NCBI GenBank assembly: GCA_030770535.1
Contig: JASVEC010000003.1
Coordinates: 124,001 to 188,000 of the forward strand
Origin: Batkoa obscura
Taxonomy: Eukaryota; Entomophthoromycota; Entomophthoromycetes; Entomophthorales; Batkoaceae
Length of the DNA stretch: 64,000 nt
Reading direction: 5' to 3'
Translations under genes and position numbers: made by a program
Shown: positions 1 to 11,687 of the stretch, piece by piece
Layout of the letters: each line of letters begins with the position of its first letter
How positions within the stretch are numbered: the stretch's first letter is position 1
The notes under the pieces: model-generated
What the model saw: only the letters and a program-made list of their open reading frames with translations
What the model was told of the DNA's origin: nothing
The model's database searches: none

Positions 1-54
1 GAAATAACGCTTAAAAAATGGAAAAAGTAATTAAGCTAAAAAAACACCTCCATA
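1..54 (-). mobile_element. MITE copy 1 (cut by window edge)
   Basis: This is the terminal half of the ~105-bp MITE family described at 3394-3498. The core segment with AACGCTT and the inverted-repeat end CACCTCCA-TA are visible. The other half lies outside the window. Confidence 0.8.
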
Positions 55-131
55 TAATTATTTAAATAATTTAGCTATTTATTAAATTTAATAAAAATAA
101 TAACAGTAATAAATATTCATTAAATAATATG

Positions 132-235
132 CATGTAAAGATGTTTTTCTAATTTCATCACTTTTTACATTTTTTAAATGCTGTTTAAGAAAAAACTATT
201 AGTAAAATTATTAAATAAAAAATCACATCCTCATA
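132..235 (+). mobile_element. MITE copy 2, degenerate
   Basis: The whole length aligns with the ~105-bp MITE family, but both the core (GCTGTTTAAG for GCTATTTGAG) and the ends are diverged. It is probably one of the older copies in the window. Confidence 0.65.
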
Positions 236-298
236 AATTAAATAGAACTAAAAAAATAATATATAATAAATATTTTGATAATTTAAAAATAAAACAAC

Positions 299-792
299 GT
301 GAAAGTTAGTACTCAGTGGTTGGAGTTAAAAGCAGTTCTTGGTTGATTAACTAGCCTTGAGTTGAATAGTCTTAGTTTGTGTAACTAAGATAGACTTAAA
401 TTAGTAAGAATAATGCACAATAGGCTATGAACTATGTAAAACAAATATAATAGAAAATACTACTGTAAAATCTAAGTAAGGTATTGTCAGAAAGACTTAG
501 TGGCTTTGTTAACGATACGATCCCAGGGAATAATCCAATCAAAAAGCATCGAGTTATCATGTTGAAGAATCTCTTTTATACTCCAACAAGTATGGATATC
601 AAAACGAAAGGATAATATTCTTTGCAATGTGAAGTTAGAAATTCTCACAGCAAATCTAAATGAGGAACTCTGAATTGATTATACCACATGGTTCACGGTC
701 AAATTGATTACAAGACTACAACTAGTTTTGTAAACAACTTAAATGATTATTATCTTATAATTAATCCGAGAGCTGATAAACCAATATTTCAC
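299..792 (+). repeat. Dispersed ~490-bp repeat, copy A
   Basis: This copy starts GTGAAAGTTAGTACTCAGTG and ends ATATTTCAC, so the tips form a 6-bp inverted repeat. The family recurs at 971-1432 (-), 13664-14505 (-, interrupted), 12424-12561 (-, decayed) and 58321-58751 (+). Near the start the stretch TACTCAGTGGTTGGAG resembles a tRNA D-arm/A box, and about 52 bases on GAGT(C/T)GAA resembles a B box. That suggests a SINE, but a MITE or a solo LTR is not excluded, and I see no clear target duplication. The short reading frame at 688-888 is not a gene. Confidence 0.8.
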
Positions 793-970
793 ACTTTTTT
801 CTTTATTAAAATTTTTTTTATCTTTGCTTTATTTTTTATTACTATATTTATTTTATTTTTAAATAACTTTTTTTTAACTATATATTAGGCATATGTATTA
901 TATGATTTTTTTTGCTATATTTTTAAAATTACTTAGTATGTATTTAAAAAATGTTAATTTAGCTATTGTT

Positions 971-1432
971 GTAAAATATCGCTTTATAAGCTCTCAGATT
1001 GATTATAACACAACAATCACTTAAGTTGTTGTGTTCTCAAGTTCAAGCACAATCAAGTCAGTGTCCATTATTTAGATTTGCTGTGAGAATTTCTAACTTC
1101 ACATTGCAAAGAATATTATCCTTTCGTTTTGATATCCATACTTGTTGGAGTACAAAAGAGATTCTTCAATATGATAACTCGATGCTTTTTGATTGGATTA
1201 TTCCCTGGGATCGTATCGTTAACAAAGCCACTAAGTCTTTCTGACAATACCTTACTTAGATTTTACAGTAGTATTTTCTATTATATTTGTTTTACATAGT
1301 TCATAGCCTATTGTGCATTATTCTTACTAATTTAAGTCTATCTTAGTTACACAAACTAAGACTATTCAACTCAAGGCTAGTTAATCAACCAAGAACTGCT
1401 TTTAACTCCAACCACTGAGTACTAACTTTCAC
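971..1432 (-). repeat. Dispersed ~490-bp repeat, copy B (inverted)
   Basis: This copy lies tail-to-tail with copy A. Its 363-bp head segment (1070-1432) matches 299-661 with two mismatches and no gaps. The tail (971-1069) is only distantly similar to copy A's tail. The short reading frame at 999-1244 lies inside the repeat and is not a gene. Confidence 0.8.
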
Positions 1433-2348
1433 AGTATTAAATTTAATAAAAATTCTGCTAACTTATGATATAAATTATTTTATAATTTAAAATTGTGTTG
1501 GGTACTTTTGGTCTTTAATAAAGAATTTATTTTTATAGAATTTTAAGCAAAGTTTAAAATACAAAATATTTAAAAATTGAATAAAAAAAATGAACTCAAT
1601 TTGGACATCCCCATATTATTTTTCAATCAATAAATTCAAAAAGTTCTATATTATAAATTGAAAAATATTTAGTAAGATAAAGTTGAATCAATAATAAAAT
1701 GAATAAAACAATTATAAATAACAGTCTATTGATCAAGTGAAATATAATAAATAACTATACTATTAAGTAAAAAAAGCTTGAAAATATACAAAAATAATGT
1801 AAACTTATTAAGTTAAAAGTTATTAATATTTGAACAAAGCATGAAATAAATGCAAATGCCTTATTTGTATGAATTTATTTTAATTTTTTTGGACATTGAT
1901 TCAATGGATAAACCTATCATCCGTTCAATCTCTTCTTCCATAGCCTCAACTCTATTCGAAAAGCACCCTTTAATAAACATAACTCTTTGTAATTATTGAT
2001 CATAAATACATTGTTAGATGATACAAGTCGTCTACTTCTTTTTACAGTAATAAAGGGACCTACTGTCACCTAATATAATATTTAATTATCAAATGTTTTT
2101 AATTATTTTACTTACTATAAGAAGAAATGGAACTTAATTTCTCCATATAATATGATAATTAATGTCAAAGAACCAATAAATGAAATATAATTGTCATTGG
2201 ACCAATCATTGATTAAGAACTATTTTTAAATGTAAAAAGGAATAGGTATATATTAAAATGAATAAGTAGAAATAATAACAGATATAAAATTCAAGTTTTC
2301 AATTTTCCATTCTCAATTTTCAATTAACAGTTATACAATATAAAAGCA
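1433..2348. other. Intergenic, no feature seen
   Basis: AT-rich spacer between the inverted repeat pair and the lipase gene. Short pyrimidine stretches lie just upstream of the lipase start (about 2290-2320) and may belong to its promoter. I see nothing else. Confidence 0.5.
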
Positions 2349-3338
2349 ATGACAGATTATATAATTAATAGTGATATTTATCAAATGTTTCTTGATCCAG
2401 TATTAAGTTATTTTGGGTATCCTAGTTGGGATAAAACATATGGAAGAAAAACATTGCCATTAAATGAGTATGAAATAAAATATCGGGAAAATGGTTTATT
2501 TCATAATGAAAAATTTATTAAAGATGAATATTCTGTTTATTATCAAACGTATTGGGATAAAGAGAAATTTCCTGTACCTAAAGTGGATTTAGTTCATGTT
2601 CATGGATTTGCTGATTATGGTGGTCGATTTGTTCAAGTTATTCATAATTACTTAAATCAAGGTTATCGTGTTCATTTACCGGATTTACCATTTCATGGGC
2701 GTAGTGATGGTATTCATTGTGAAATCAAGGATTTAAATATACTATCTAATTCAATTAAAGTAATAATTGAAGATATTAAACAAGAATATATTATTAATAA
2801 ATTATTTCTTTCCGGTGGTTCCTTGGGTGGATTAACAGTAACTAAATATGGGATGGAATATCCTAAACATATTGATGGTGTAATTGCTGTCTGTCCATCA
2901 ATTGATCTTGGAAAAGATTTAGTACCTTCTAAGCCTTTATTATTAGTTGGGAAATTAATGAATTTATTAATACCTCGATTAATATTAGTACCAAGGGTAG
3001 ACAATTTAGCAGCTAAAGATCCCAAAATTGATGAAGACTTTCGTAATGATTGTAGAACTTATTCAAGAGGGATGAGAATTGCTTGTGGACTAGGAGTATT
3101 ACAAGGTACTTTAGAAGTCAGGAAGAAGTTATCTGAATTTAATTTACCTTTACTTATTCAACAAGGAGATCATGATCGTGTGGTTCCTGTTTCTTCTGCT
3201 AAAGTTTTTTTTGATGAAGTAAGTTCCAAAGATAAACAAGTCATTATTTATCCTAATTATGAACATGAATTACATTATGTTCCAGGAGCTGACAAAGTTT
3301 TTGAAGATTCCATTGAATGGATTAATAATAGATTATAA
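2349..3338 (+). CDS. Alpha/beta hydrolase, monoacylglycerol lipase-like
   Basis: Intronless, 329 residues. It belongs to the serine hydrolase fold of monoglyceride lipases (MGLL/yeast Yju3, 'Hydrolase_4'), which release fatty acid and glycerol from monoacylglycerols. The oxyanion-type HG motif is at residues 84-86 (VHVHGFADYGGR). The nucleophile elbow GGSLGG puts the catalytic serine at about 158. The acid is probably Asp276 (QGDHDRVVP) and the base His306 (NYEHELHY). No signal peptide or membrane helix is visible, so it is probably cytosolic or lipid-droplet associated. The first ATG in the frame is used and the length fits the family. The exact substrate is inferred; another S33-type esterase is possible. 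Confidence 0.8.
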   Translation: MTDYIINSDIYQMFLDPVLSYFGYPSWDKTYGRKTLPLNEYEIKYRENGLFHNEKFIKDEYSVYYQTYWDKEKFPVPKVDLVHVHGFADYGGRFVQVIHNYLNQGYRVHLPDLPFHGRSDGIHCEIKDLNILSNSIKVIIEDIKQEYIINKLFLSGGSLGGLTVTKYGMEYPKHIDGVIAVCPSIDLGKDLVPSKPLLLVGKLMNLLIPRLILVPRVDNLAAKDPKIDEDFRNDCRTYSRGMRIACGLGVLQGTLEVRKKLSEFNLPLLIQQGDHDRVVPVSSAKVFFDEVSSKDKQVIIYPNYEHELHYVPGADKVFEDSIEWINNRL

Positions 3339-3393
3339 TAGTTGTTATTATAATATACGATTTAAAATAAACAAATAATTTAGAAAAGTTATA

Positions 3394-3498
3394 TATGGGG
3401 GTATTTTTTTTGACTTCATCACTTTTTCCATCTTTTAAGCGATATTTGAGCGGAAAAGCTGCTAATAAAATTCTTAAATACAAAAATACATCCCCATA
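3394..3498 (+). mobile_element. MITE copy 3 (family reference)
   Basis: Good example of the family: TA-TGGGG(A/G)TGT at one end and ACATCCCCA-TA at the other. A T-rich arm and the core AAGCG(C/A)TATTTGAGCGG follow, then GTTAGTAAAATTCTTAAA and an A-rich arm. The core contains CGCT/AGCG, which can form a small hairpin. There is no coding capacity. The flanking TA on each side is the inferred target duplication, as in Tc1/mariner or Stowaway-type elements. Confidence 0.85.
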
Positions 3499-3688
3499 TT
3501 CTTTTATTTTTCATTGTTTAAAAATTAGAATCTTTTAGTTTTATAAAATTTTTAATTAACTTTTTCTCAAATGTATAAAAATAGAGTTTTAAAATAAAAA
3601 AGAATAAAAATGGCATAAAAAGCACTTTTTAACCCAAAAATTCTTAAAATTTCCATTTATTTTTTAGGTTCTTAAAAGTAAAGATAAG

Positions 3689-5024
3689 ATGGGCAATAGT
3701 AACTCAAGTATGCAAGAATTAAATGGCTCACGGAGCCGAGTAAATTCAAGAAAAAATTCCAATGCCACTATACCCACCAACAAAGAATCCGCTCATAGTA
3801 GTATCTCTCTAACCCATGCGGATTCCACCCCAGCTATTATTCAACCAAGTTCCACTAAACCATACAACATTCAACGAGTCAAACAACAAAGTTCACAATA
3901 TGGAGAATCCCCCTTTGTAGGCTCACCATTAACGCAAGCAGATGAGTTGCCTAGTCAATTGAATTCTAAAAATACATCAAGTAGTTCGAATTCTTCAAAT
4001 AAAGCATATAATTCTCAACCCATTGCTTATAAAAGAGATCCAATTAAGGATTTACCTCAACCTGATTCTTTTCCTTCTTCTTTACCAGATACTTTGAGTA
4101 GAAGAACATCTCTTTCAGTAGAGCAGAGTAAATTGAAGAAGGAGATTAAAAATAATGAAGGAAAGGAAGGTAAGTAGTGAATTAATTTAACAATGAAATA
4201 AATGCTGATTTTATTTTTTTAGATATATCTACCTTAATATCATGGAATTTACCAGCCAAAAATGTATATGTTACAGGTACATTTAATGGATGGAAACATA
4301 AGATCCCATTAAATAAATGGTAAGTTTAATATTTATTACTACCAAACCAAACCAAACAACTCAATGACTCTTATATTTTTTATTAATTAGTAACAATGAA
4401 TTTTCAACCGTCATAAATTTCCCAATTGGTATTCATCATATTAAATTTATAGTTGATGATGAATGGAAGTGTAGTAATGAGTTATTAACTTGTACAGATC
4501 AAGATGGCAATTTAGTGAATTACATTGAAGTGGATGAAAATTTATTACGTTTAGATCAAAGCTCTAATACTCAAGGTAAGTAAAATTATAATTTTATTTT
4601 AGATCAACAAATAACCATTTGAACTTATTTCTTACTTATTAACAATTAATTAGATATCCTCTCTAGTTCTCCTACAGGTGAATATACCAATGAAATACCC
4701 GAATTTAATATCAACAAACCTACATCGGATAACCCGTTACGACCTCCCACTTTACCACCTCATTTAGAAAAAGTGATACTAAATGCCAGTTTACCTGATG
4801 CTCAAATTAATCAAGATGAATCTTGGTTATTACCTGTACCTAATCATGTGGTTTTGAATCATCTTTATGCTTGTTCTATTAGAGATGGTGTGATGGCTGT
4901 AGCAGGGACGACTAGATATCATAAGAAGGTAAGTGTTTTTTTGACGATAAAATAGGTGATAAGGTATTAATCCATTCTTTTTTAGTATGTGACAACGATT
5001 TATTATAAACCAGTGATTATTTAA
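3689..5024 (+). CDS. AMPK/SNF1 complex beta subunit
   Basis: Five exons: 3689-4169, 4223-4319, 4391-4575, 4654-4928, 4986-5024; 358 residues. It is the scaffold of the SNF1/AMPK energy-sensing kinase (yeast Sip1/Sip2/Gal83, human PRKAB). The N-terminus MGNSNSS fits an N-myristoylation site, implying membrane targeting. It is followed by about 150 Ser/Asn-rich, probably disordered residues. The glycogen-binding (CBM48) segment begins in exon 2 with VYVTGTFNGW and continues through exon 3. The C-terminal ASC domain begins near PLRPPTLPPHLEK and ends with the family signature KKYVTTIYYKP, split over the last intron. All splice sites are GT-AG. Assignment is firm; which yeast paralogue it matches cannot be said. 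Confidence 0.92.
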
Positions 5025-5311
5025 ATAAAGTGAAAGAGGTGAAAGCGTAAGATGAAAGGTGTTTGATTATAGGATTAAAATTTGATGAAAGAATATTTTA
5101 AGGCTATGTGGAAATAAATATCATTATATATATTATTATAAGAAATATTTATTCAATTTTAATAAATTTTTTTAAAATTAAGCTCTAATTAAGAATTTAT
5201 TCTCAATTTTTGAATGACCTCATAGCTTAAGCATTTAATTTCTCTCCAAAAAATTAATTCGTTCATTTTTCTTTTACATTAAATTTTATAAACAAAACGA
5301 TATTTTAGAAA

Positions 5312-6242
5312 ATGTTGGATTTATTATTTGGAAGACGTAAATCACCTAGTGAAATCTTAAGACAACATCAACGATCTTTAAATAAAGCACAAAGAGAGCT
5401 TGATAGGGAAAGAACAAAGATGGAACAACAAGAAAAAAAATTGATTAATGATATTAAAAAAAGTGCTAAGAATTCACAAATGGTAAGTTGAATTGATAGA
5501 ATAAAATTTTAAATTAAGAATGAATAAAATAAAAATAAGAAGAGTGATATACAGGAGTATGTTAATATTAGATTTTATTTAGGGAGCTTGTAAAATTATG
5601 GCTAAAGATTTAGTACGTACACGTAAACAAATACAAAAATTTTATCAAATGAGAACTCAATTACAAGCGGTTTCTTTAAAAATACAAGTAAAACTAGATT
5701 AAATATTTTTAATTTATAATTAATTTTAATTTGTTATTTAGACTTTAAACTCGACACAACAGATGTCCGAAGCCATGAAAGGAGCTACCAAAGTAAATTA
5801 TTTTTATTAAAATATTAATTTAAGATTAAAATTTTTCTTCTTTTTAGGCCATGAAAATGATGAATGGTAGTTTAAATTTACCTGGTATTCAAAAGATAAT
5901 GATGGAGTTTGAACGTGAGAATGAAGTTATGGATATGAAAGAAGAGATGATGAATGATGTTATGGATGATATAATGGACGAAGAAAATGATGAAGAAGAA
6001 GAAACAGATCTAATTGTTAGTCAAGTTTTAGATGAAATTGGTATTAATTTAGATCAATCGGTAAGTCTCAATTTTTTTTATATTAGTGATAGGGACATTA
6101 ATGTGGATTTTTTTTTGTTTAGTTGGTAGACGCTCCTAATGGTATTAAAATGAATAGTAATGCTGTAAGTACGCCTATTGCAGAAGGAGGCTTAAATGAT
6201 GATGATGCTTTAAGAGCTAGGTTTGATGATTTGAAGAGATAA
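5312..6242 (+). CDS. VPS2: ESCRT-III subunit Vps2/CHMP2 (Did4)
   Basis: Five exons: 5312-5482, 5583-5687, 5742-5792, 5848-6060, 6123-6242; 219 residues. ESCRT-III subunit that caps Snf7 polymers on endosomes and recruits Vps4 for membrane scission. The N-terminus MLDLLFGRRKSPSEILRQHQ is typical of CHMP2A. A basic, helical N-half is followed by an acidic C-half (DDIMDEENDEEEE). It ends with a MIM1 motif for the Vps4 MIT domain, DALRARFDDLKR (208-219). Length matches the family. It lies 287 bases downstream of the AMPK beta gene on the same strand. Introns are 49-100 bases. Confidence 0.93.
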
Positions 6243-6467
6243 CATTAAGGATGATAATTTATTTATTAAATAAGATTAATAAAATTGATATATAATAAAT
6301 AAAATTATATATGAAATTAGTAAAATTCTATTTCAAATTCTAAATTGATTGGTTCAATTAGTTAATTTTTTTATTTTAAATTTGAGTGAATTTTGTTCTC
6401 ATTGAGATTTTGTTTTTTTTAGCATTGATAGAATAGATTATATTAATAATAATAAAATAGAAAAAAT

Positions 6468-8881
6468 ATGGAAACTATTACACCAACAACTAATACTGAA
6501 AATCATAATAATAGTACTGATAATGGAATCGCAAAGATTAAAGCCGAGTAATTAATTATATTATTTTATCAATTCAAAATACATTAAAACATTAATAAAT
6601 AAAAATCAATAGATTCCTCATAAAAAAAACAGATATAAATCAAATTGAAACTGAATCAAGTACTGAAGTAGTTGAAAAAGTAGATCCAAGAGATGATCCA
6701 AGAAATAATAAAAAACAAAGAAGGGAAAGAGGACAAAATAAAAATCGAAAGTTTACTCATAGTCAAGATGTGATAAAAGTAAGCTATTATTTTATTTACT
6801 TTTATAAAATAAAAGAAGAATTTTTTTTATCATTTTAAAATATTCAGTACTAAATTAAATAATATAAATTAGTTATGTCCCAGTATTGCAAACGATAAAG
6901 AGTGTTTACATGGAGAAAAGTAAGAATTTTTTAATTCAACAATCAAAATTTTGAAAATATTCAACCAAATTAATGCTTTTTTAAGTTGTAAATCCTCCCA
7001 TAATTTAGAAGAATTTTTAAAAACTAAAGAAGAAGATATCGGTGAAAAATGTGTTAATTTTGATTTAAAAGGAGAGTAAGTTGAAATCAAAACTATTTAA
7101 AAAATAAATCATTAATACTAAATTAAATAGGTGCCCTTATGGGTATCGTTGTAGATATTTAAAAGCTCATTTTAAAGATGGGAAATTAGTTAAAGATGAA
7201 GAAGTAAGTTTTATTAGTTTATATAAATAGGAAATATTGAGTTTAATTTTTTGTATATTTAGAAAATTAAAAACTTTGAACCACAAATTGTAAATAAAAT
7301 TGAATCCTCATTTTTAGCTAAATTAAGAAAGGGCGGGGTAAATATTATTATTATTGTTATTATTATTTAGAATAGTATTTTATTTTTAAAATAAGTTTGA
7401 TTTTAGTCGATCAGATAAAGTCAATGAAACTTTAGATAAAGAAAGAAATCAAAAAAAAGAGGAAGGAGAAAGTAATATAATAATACTATAATAATTCAAA
7501 TAGAATCTCATTATTAATATTAATTTATTTTTTATCAAAGAATATCAAATTTATAATACATTACTTGATGAACCATTAAAAGAAAAGAAACTGGTAAATT
7601 TAAAATAATATTAATAATATAAATTAACTATTAATTAATTAATTAAAAATTTAAGATTGATTTCAGAAATAAAACCTATTTAGCTCCATTAACAACAGTT
7701 GGTAATTTACCTTTCCGCAGAATTTGTAAAGAGTTTGGAGTAGATATTACTTGTGGTGAAATGGCTATGGCTTCCAATTTACTACAAGTAAATTATTAAT
7801 AATAATAAATAATATTATAATATTAATTTAAATTAAATTTTAGGGACAAAAAGCAGAATGGTCTTTAGTAAGAAAACATAAATCTGAAGATTTATTTGGT
7901 ATTCAATTAGCAGGCAATCGACCTGATTATATGATTAAATGTGCTGATCTAATTAATCAAGAAATTGAAGTGGATTTTGTTGATATAAATTTAGGTTGTC
8001 CAATTGATGCTGTTTATAAAAATGTAATTGAAAAAGTCAACTTTATTTGTTATTCAATAAAACTAATAAAACTCAATTTTAGGGTGGAGGTAGTGCGTTA
8101 ATGGGTCATACTAATAAATTAGGACGTATGGTACGTGGTATGAATACTATATTAGATTGTCCATTAACTGTTAAATTTCGCACTGGTATTTATCATGAAA
8201 AAAAGATAGCTCATACAATAATTCCATTATTTGAAGAATGGGGATGTTCATTAGGTACTTTACATGGAAGATCAAGACAACAACGATATACTAAATTAGC
8301 TAATTGGGATTATATAAAAGAATGTCATTCATTAACTAATAAAATGCCTTTATTTGGTAATGGGGATATATTAAGTTATGAAGATTATAATCAAAAAATA
8401 CAAGAAGGTTTAGTAGATGGTATAATGATTGGTAGAGGTGCATTAATTAAACCTTGGTTATTTGAAGAAATTAAAACTCAACAATATAAAGATATATCTT
8501 CTAAAGAAAGATTAGATATTATTAAAAAGTTTTGTGATTATGGTTTAGAACATTGGGGTTCAGATACAATGGGAGTTAATCATACTAGAAGGTTTTTATG
8601 TGAATGGCTATCCTTTTTACATCGTTACATACCAGTTGGTTTATTACAAGTTTTACCTCAAAAAATTAATAATCGTCCACCTGCTTGTTTTGGTAGAGAT
8701 GATTTAGAAACTTTAATGTTAAGTTCAAAAGCTGAAGATTGGATTAAAATTACGTAAGTTTATTTATTTATTTATTTATTTATTTAACAATCAATTATTA
8801 TTATTTAGTGAAATGTATTTAGGTAAATCACCAGCTGATTTTGCATTTATACCTAAACATAAAGCCAATTCTTATCAATGA
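6468..8881 (+). CDS. DUS3: tRNA-dihydrouridine(47) synthase Dus3
   Basis: Twelve exons: 6468-6547, 6613-6778, 6873-6919, 6986-7075, 7131-7203, 7263-7337, 7396-7471, 7541-7593, 7656-7787, 7844-8023, 8083-8753, 8809-8881; 571 residues. FMN-dependent reductase that makes dihydrouridine at position 47 of tRNAs. Two CCCH zinc fingers sit near the N-terminus: C84-x8-C93-x5-C99-x3-H103 and C120-x8-C129-x5-C135 with a following His141. The TIM-barrel Dus domain starts at [16 protein letters not shown]. The active-site cysteine is about 316 in NLGCPID. FRTGIY and [11 protein letters not shown] are further Dus signatures, and the C-terminus [15 protein letters not shown] is characteristic of Dus3. The last intron holds a (TATT)n run. 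It is convergent with METTL4, with 66 bases between stop codons. Confidence 0.93.
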
Positions 8882-8947
8882 ATAAAAATTAAATAGATAG
8901 ATAAAAATAAAATGGAATATCATATAGAAGAACTATTTATTATTATT

Positions 8948-10243
8948 TTATTCTAATATATTATATTTAATAACTTCATTTCCCCAAGATGTTGTATTAT
9001 TAACTAAGTTTCTAGCAAACAATTCTAAACATTTTGAACCTATTTTAATATTTATTAAATCTTTTAAAATACCTAGTAATTATAATTAATATATTATAAT
9101 TAATATATATATATTTATTAAAATACCTTGAATAATTGGCTTTTTGGAATGAATTTTACAAGGTACAGCAAATAAATATTTAATATTAATTTGACTAATT
9201 GGTTGCTTACTTGCAATTAATAAAACTTCATAACATTTACGATGATTATTTAATAACGGAAATACAGGTTCTAAATTAGTAGTTATCTGAAAAATGAAAT
9301 AAAATAAAATAATTAATAAACAAATTAACATTTAAATATAAAATGATAATAATAATAGTCTTACTTTAACCCAATAAATTTTACTATGTAGATATAATTG
9401 ATTATCTTTTAAATATTTTTTCAATATAAATTTTTGAATTTTTTTTTGATTCGTTATCCAAATACAAAATATTCCATTTTGATTTAATAATTGATTAATT
9501 TTGAATTTATATAATTCATATATATCTATTGTATTATATTTGAAATTTCTATCTACAGAAGAATTTGGCCATGGTGGATCCATAATAATTATATCAAACT
9601 TATCTTTTATTTGAAAATTATTTAAATTTCCTAATAAAAACTCATTATTTCTAGGAATTATTATTTGATATTGTTGATCTAATAAGATTATTTTAGTTCT
9701 ATTTTCTTTATTTATTACTCTTTTTTCTACTATATCGATTAAATTAATCTCTTTGTTTTCTCTAGTTAATTCAATATCAGTTGAAATTGTCTCTGTATCT
9801 TCTAAATTTCCTTGGAATTTTTTCATTGTTTGATATAACTCTATAATTGAATTAAAATCAATTTTGTTTAAAATTAATTGATTATTCCGACTCGGCTCAT
9901 TATCTGAATAATTTTTTAAATACAATAAATTTTGAACTTTTGTTTTTAATTTTAGAATCAATCTTTCAATTTCATTATCAATCTCCACATCTATTATCTC
10001 TATTTTCTTTTTTTTTATTATCTTCTATATTAAGTACTTAATAAAAACTATATCCTTTTTTTATATAATAATAACAATACTTACTTGTTCATTAACCTTC
10101 CTATAACTATGGTGTAAATTAAACCAATAACTTGGAATTTGTTGATCTCCATAACTATATTTTAAAAGTAATTTAGCATTATCTAATAATATACACTCTT
10201 CATCAGAGTATAATATAATTTCATCTTCATCTCCATCTTTCAT
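8948..10243 (-). CDS. MT-A70 family N6-adenine methyltransferase, METTL4-like
   Basis: Four exons on the minus strand: 10243-10085, 10024-9365, 9286-9127, 9072-8948; 367 residues. The catalytic motif DPPW at about 202-205 (IIIMDPPWPNSSVDR) identifies the MT-A70 class of SAM-dependent adenine-N6 methyltransferases. The C-terminal block CLELFARNL...TSWGNEVIKYN is typical of METTL4, not of METTL3/14. METTL4 relatives methylate 2'-O-methyladenosine in U2 snRNA and have been linked to DNA 6mA, which is abundant in early-diverging fungi. The N-terminal ~190 residues are Asn/Lys-rich and not recognisable. The exon 2 acceptor was chosen to keep frame. It is convergent with Dus3. Confidence 0.85.
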
Positions 10244-10489
10244 CTCTTTTATGATACTCTCATACTATAAAAACACTCAACAATTAACATACTTAAAAGA
10301 TAAAAGGGTAGATTAGCTAACATGCATTGATTGGTTCACATTGAAAAATGGTAACTCAATCGATTTAATTGGCTCTAAATTCATCCATAATTATGTTTGA
10401 AGGAATTTGTATTGAAATTTTAACTTAAGACATCTAATTTTTTACTTTTGTATAAAGTTTTAGTTTTATTAAATTTAAATATATATAAA

Positions 10490-11117
10490 ATGTTAGGCTT
10501 CCTTTATCTATGTATGCTTATAATTGACATTGCTCTATTTGTTAATGTTTTATTTATGGTAAGTTTTAATTTTTTTACTTTAATGTACTAGTGTTGAATT
10601 ATGTTTTTTTTTAAATTAGTTGATGTACATTACTGATGTTGAAAGTGATTATATTAATCCAATAGATTGTTGTAGAGATTTAAATAAGGTAATATAACTT
10701 GTATTTTTATACTATTAATATATTTATTTGATATTATTTAGTATGTTAAACCCGAATTAGTTATGCATTTTATTTTATCTCTATTATCTTTATTCACTGG
10801 TCATTGGTTAACTGTATTGTTTATATTCCCAATTTTAGGTTATAATATTTATAGGTAAATCTTACTAATAGGATTATTCTATAATTTGATGTTGATTTTA
10901 ATTCTTTTTATATAGATTAATTAATAACAAACAAATTTATGATGCTACTAATATTTATCGAGAGTTAAATCAACATAAGATTGAATATTTTTCAAAATTA
11001 GCTTTCTATATGCTCTCATTATTTTACTATCTTTTTCGGTAAGTTTTATCTTTTATTTTAGAATCATTTTATTAATATTTCATCTTTTTTAGTACTATTG
11101 TTGCCTTTATGGACTAA
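10490..11117 (+). CDS. ERV14: Cornichon/Erv14 COPII cargo receptor
   Basis: Five exons: 10490-10558, 10620-10688, 10742-10854, 10916-11038, 11093-11117; 132 residues. Small multi-spanning ER membrane protein that loads integral membrane cargo into COPII vesicles. The family signature DVESDYINPIDCC is at about 30-42 and TGHWLTVLFIFPILGYN follows. YDATNIYRELNQHK and the C-terminal helix SKLAFYMLSLFYYLFR match yeast Erv14 closely in order and spacing. Length is right for the family (yeast 138). Introns are 51-61 bases. It is divergent from METTL4, with 246 bases between start codons. Confidence 0.93.
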
Positions 11118-11319
11118 TCGATTAATTCATTGAGGAAGTATAATTCTTATTAAAAAATAAAAGTGATCAAATTTTTATAAATTTAAAAATATCCATTTAT
11201 ATTTCTATGCGTTTTTTATTTAACTATATATTTAATTCAAATTATATATTTATTCCAAATATCTATTTTATTCAACTATTTAGAAAAAGGTTAATATCTT
11301 GTCTTAAATAAATGAATTG

Positions 11320-11687
11320 TTAATTATTACTATCATTATCCTTGGCAGCTTCTTGTTTTTTAGCTTCTAATTCCCCTTTTTGTTGATTTTTAATATTTTC
11401 AAACTCTCTTTTTACCTAAAAGAAATCAATTAATATCCTTTGTCATAACTATCTCTCCTCCTCCTCTTGGTTCTCTTACTCCAAAACTCAAACATTTATA
11501 AAAAAGTACTTACCAACCTCTCTCTTTGTTCTTTCTTTTTTAATTTCTTCTTACTCATTTCTCTACCTTGAATAATTTCTTTTTCATGACTTTGACGAAA
11601 TAATGCTTTCTTTTTACTTCTTTTTTCTCGAGTTTCTTTTTTCAAACGCTGAATTACTTTATTACTATCGCTACGTGACACTCCCAT
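11320..11687 (-). CDS. Small basic coiled-coil protein, unrecognised
   Basis: Two exons: 11687-11514 and 11415-11320; 89 residues. I do not recognise the family. The protein begins MGVSRSDSNKVIQRLKKETR. It is strongly charged (KKLKKKEQRERLVKREFENI) and probably one long helix, ending in an acidic/Asn tail. The intron has a consensus GTAAGT donor and keeps frame, which supports a real gene. The composition suggests a nucleolar or RNA-associated role, but that is only a guess. It is convergent with Erv14, with 202 bases between stop codons. Confidence 0.65.

Noticed and set aside
688-1244. Two short plus-strand reading frames (66 and 81 codons)
   Set aside because: Both lie inside or at the edge of the dispersed repeat pair and have no protein-like features or homologous partners in the other copies.
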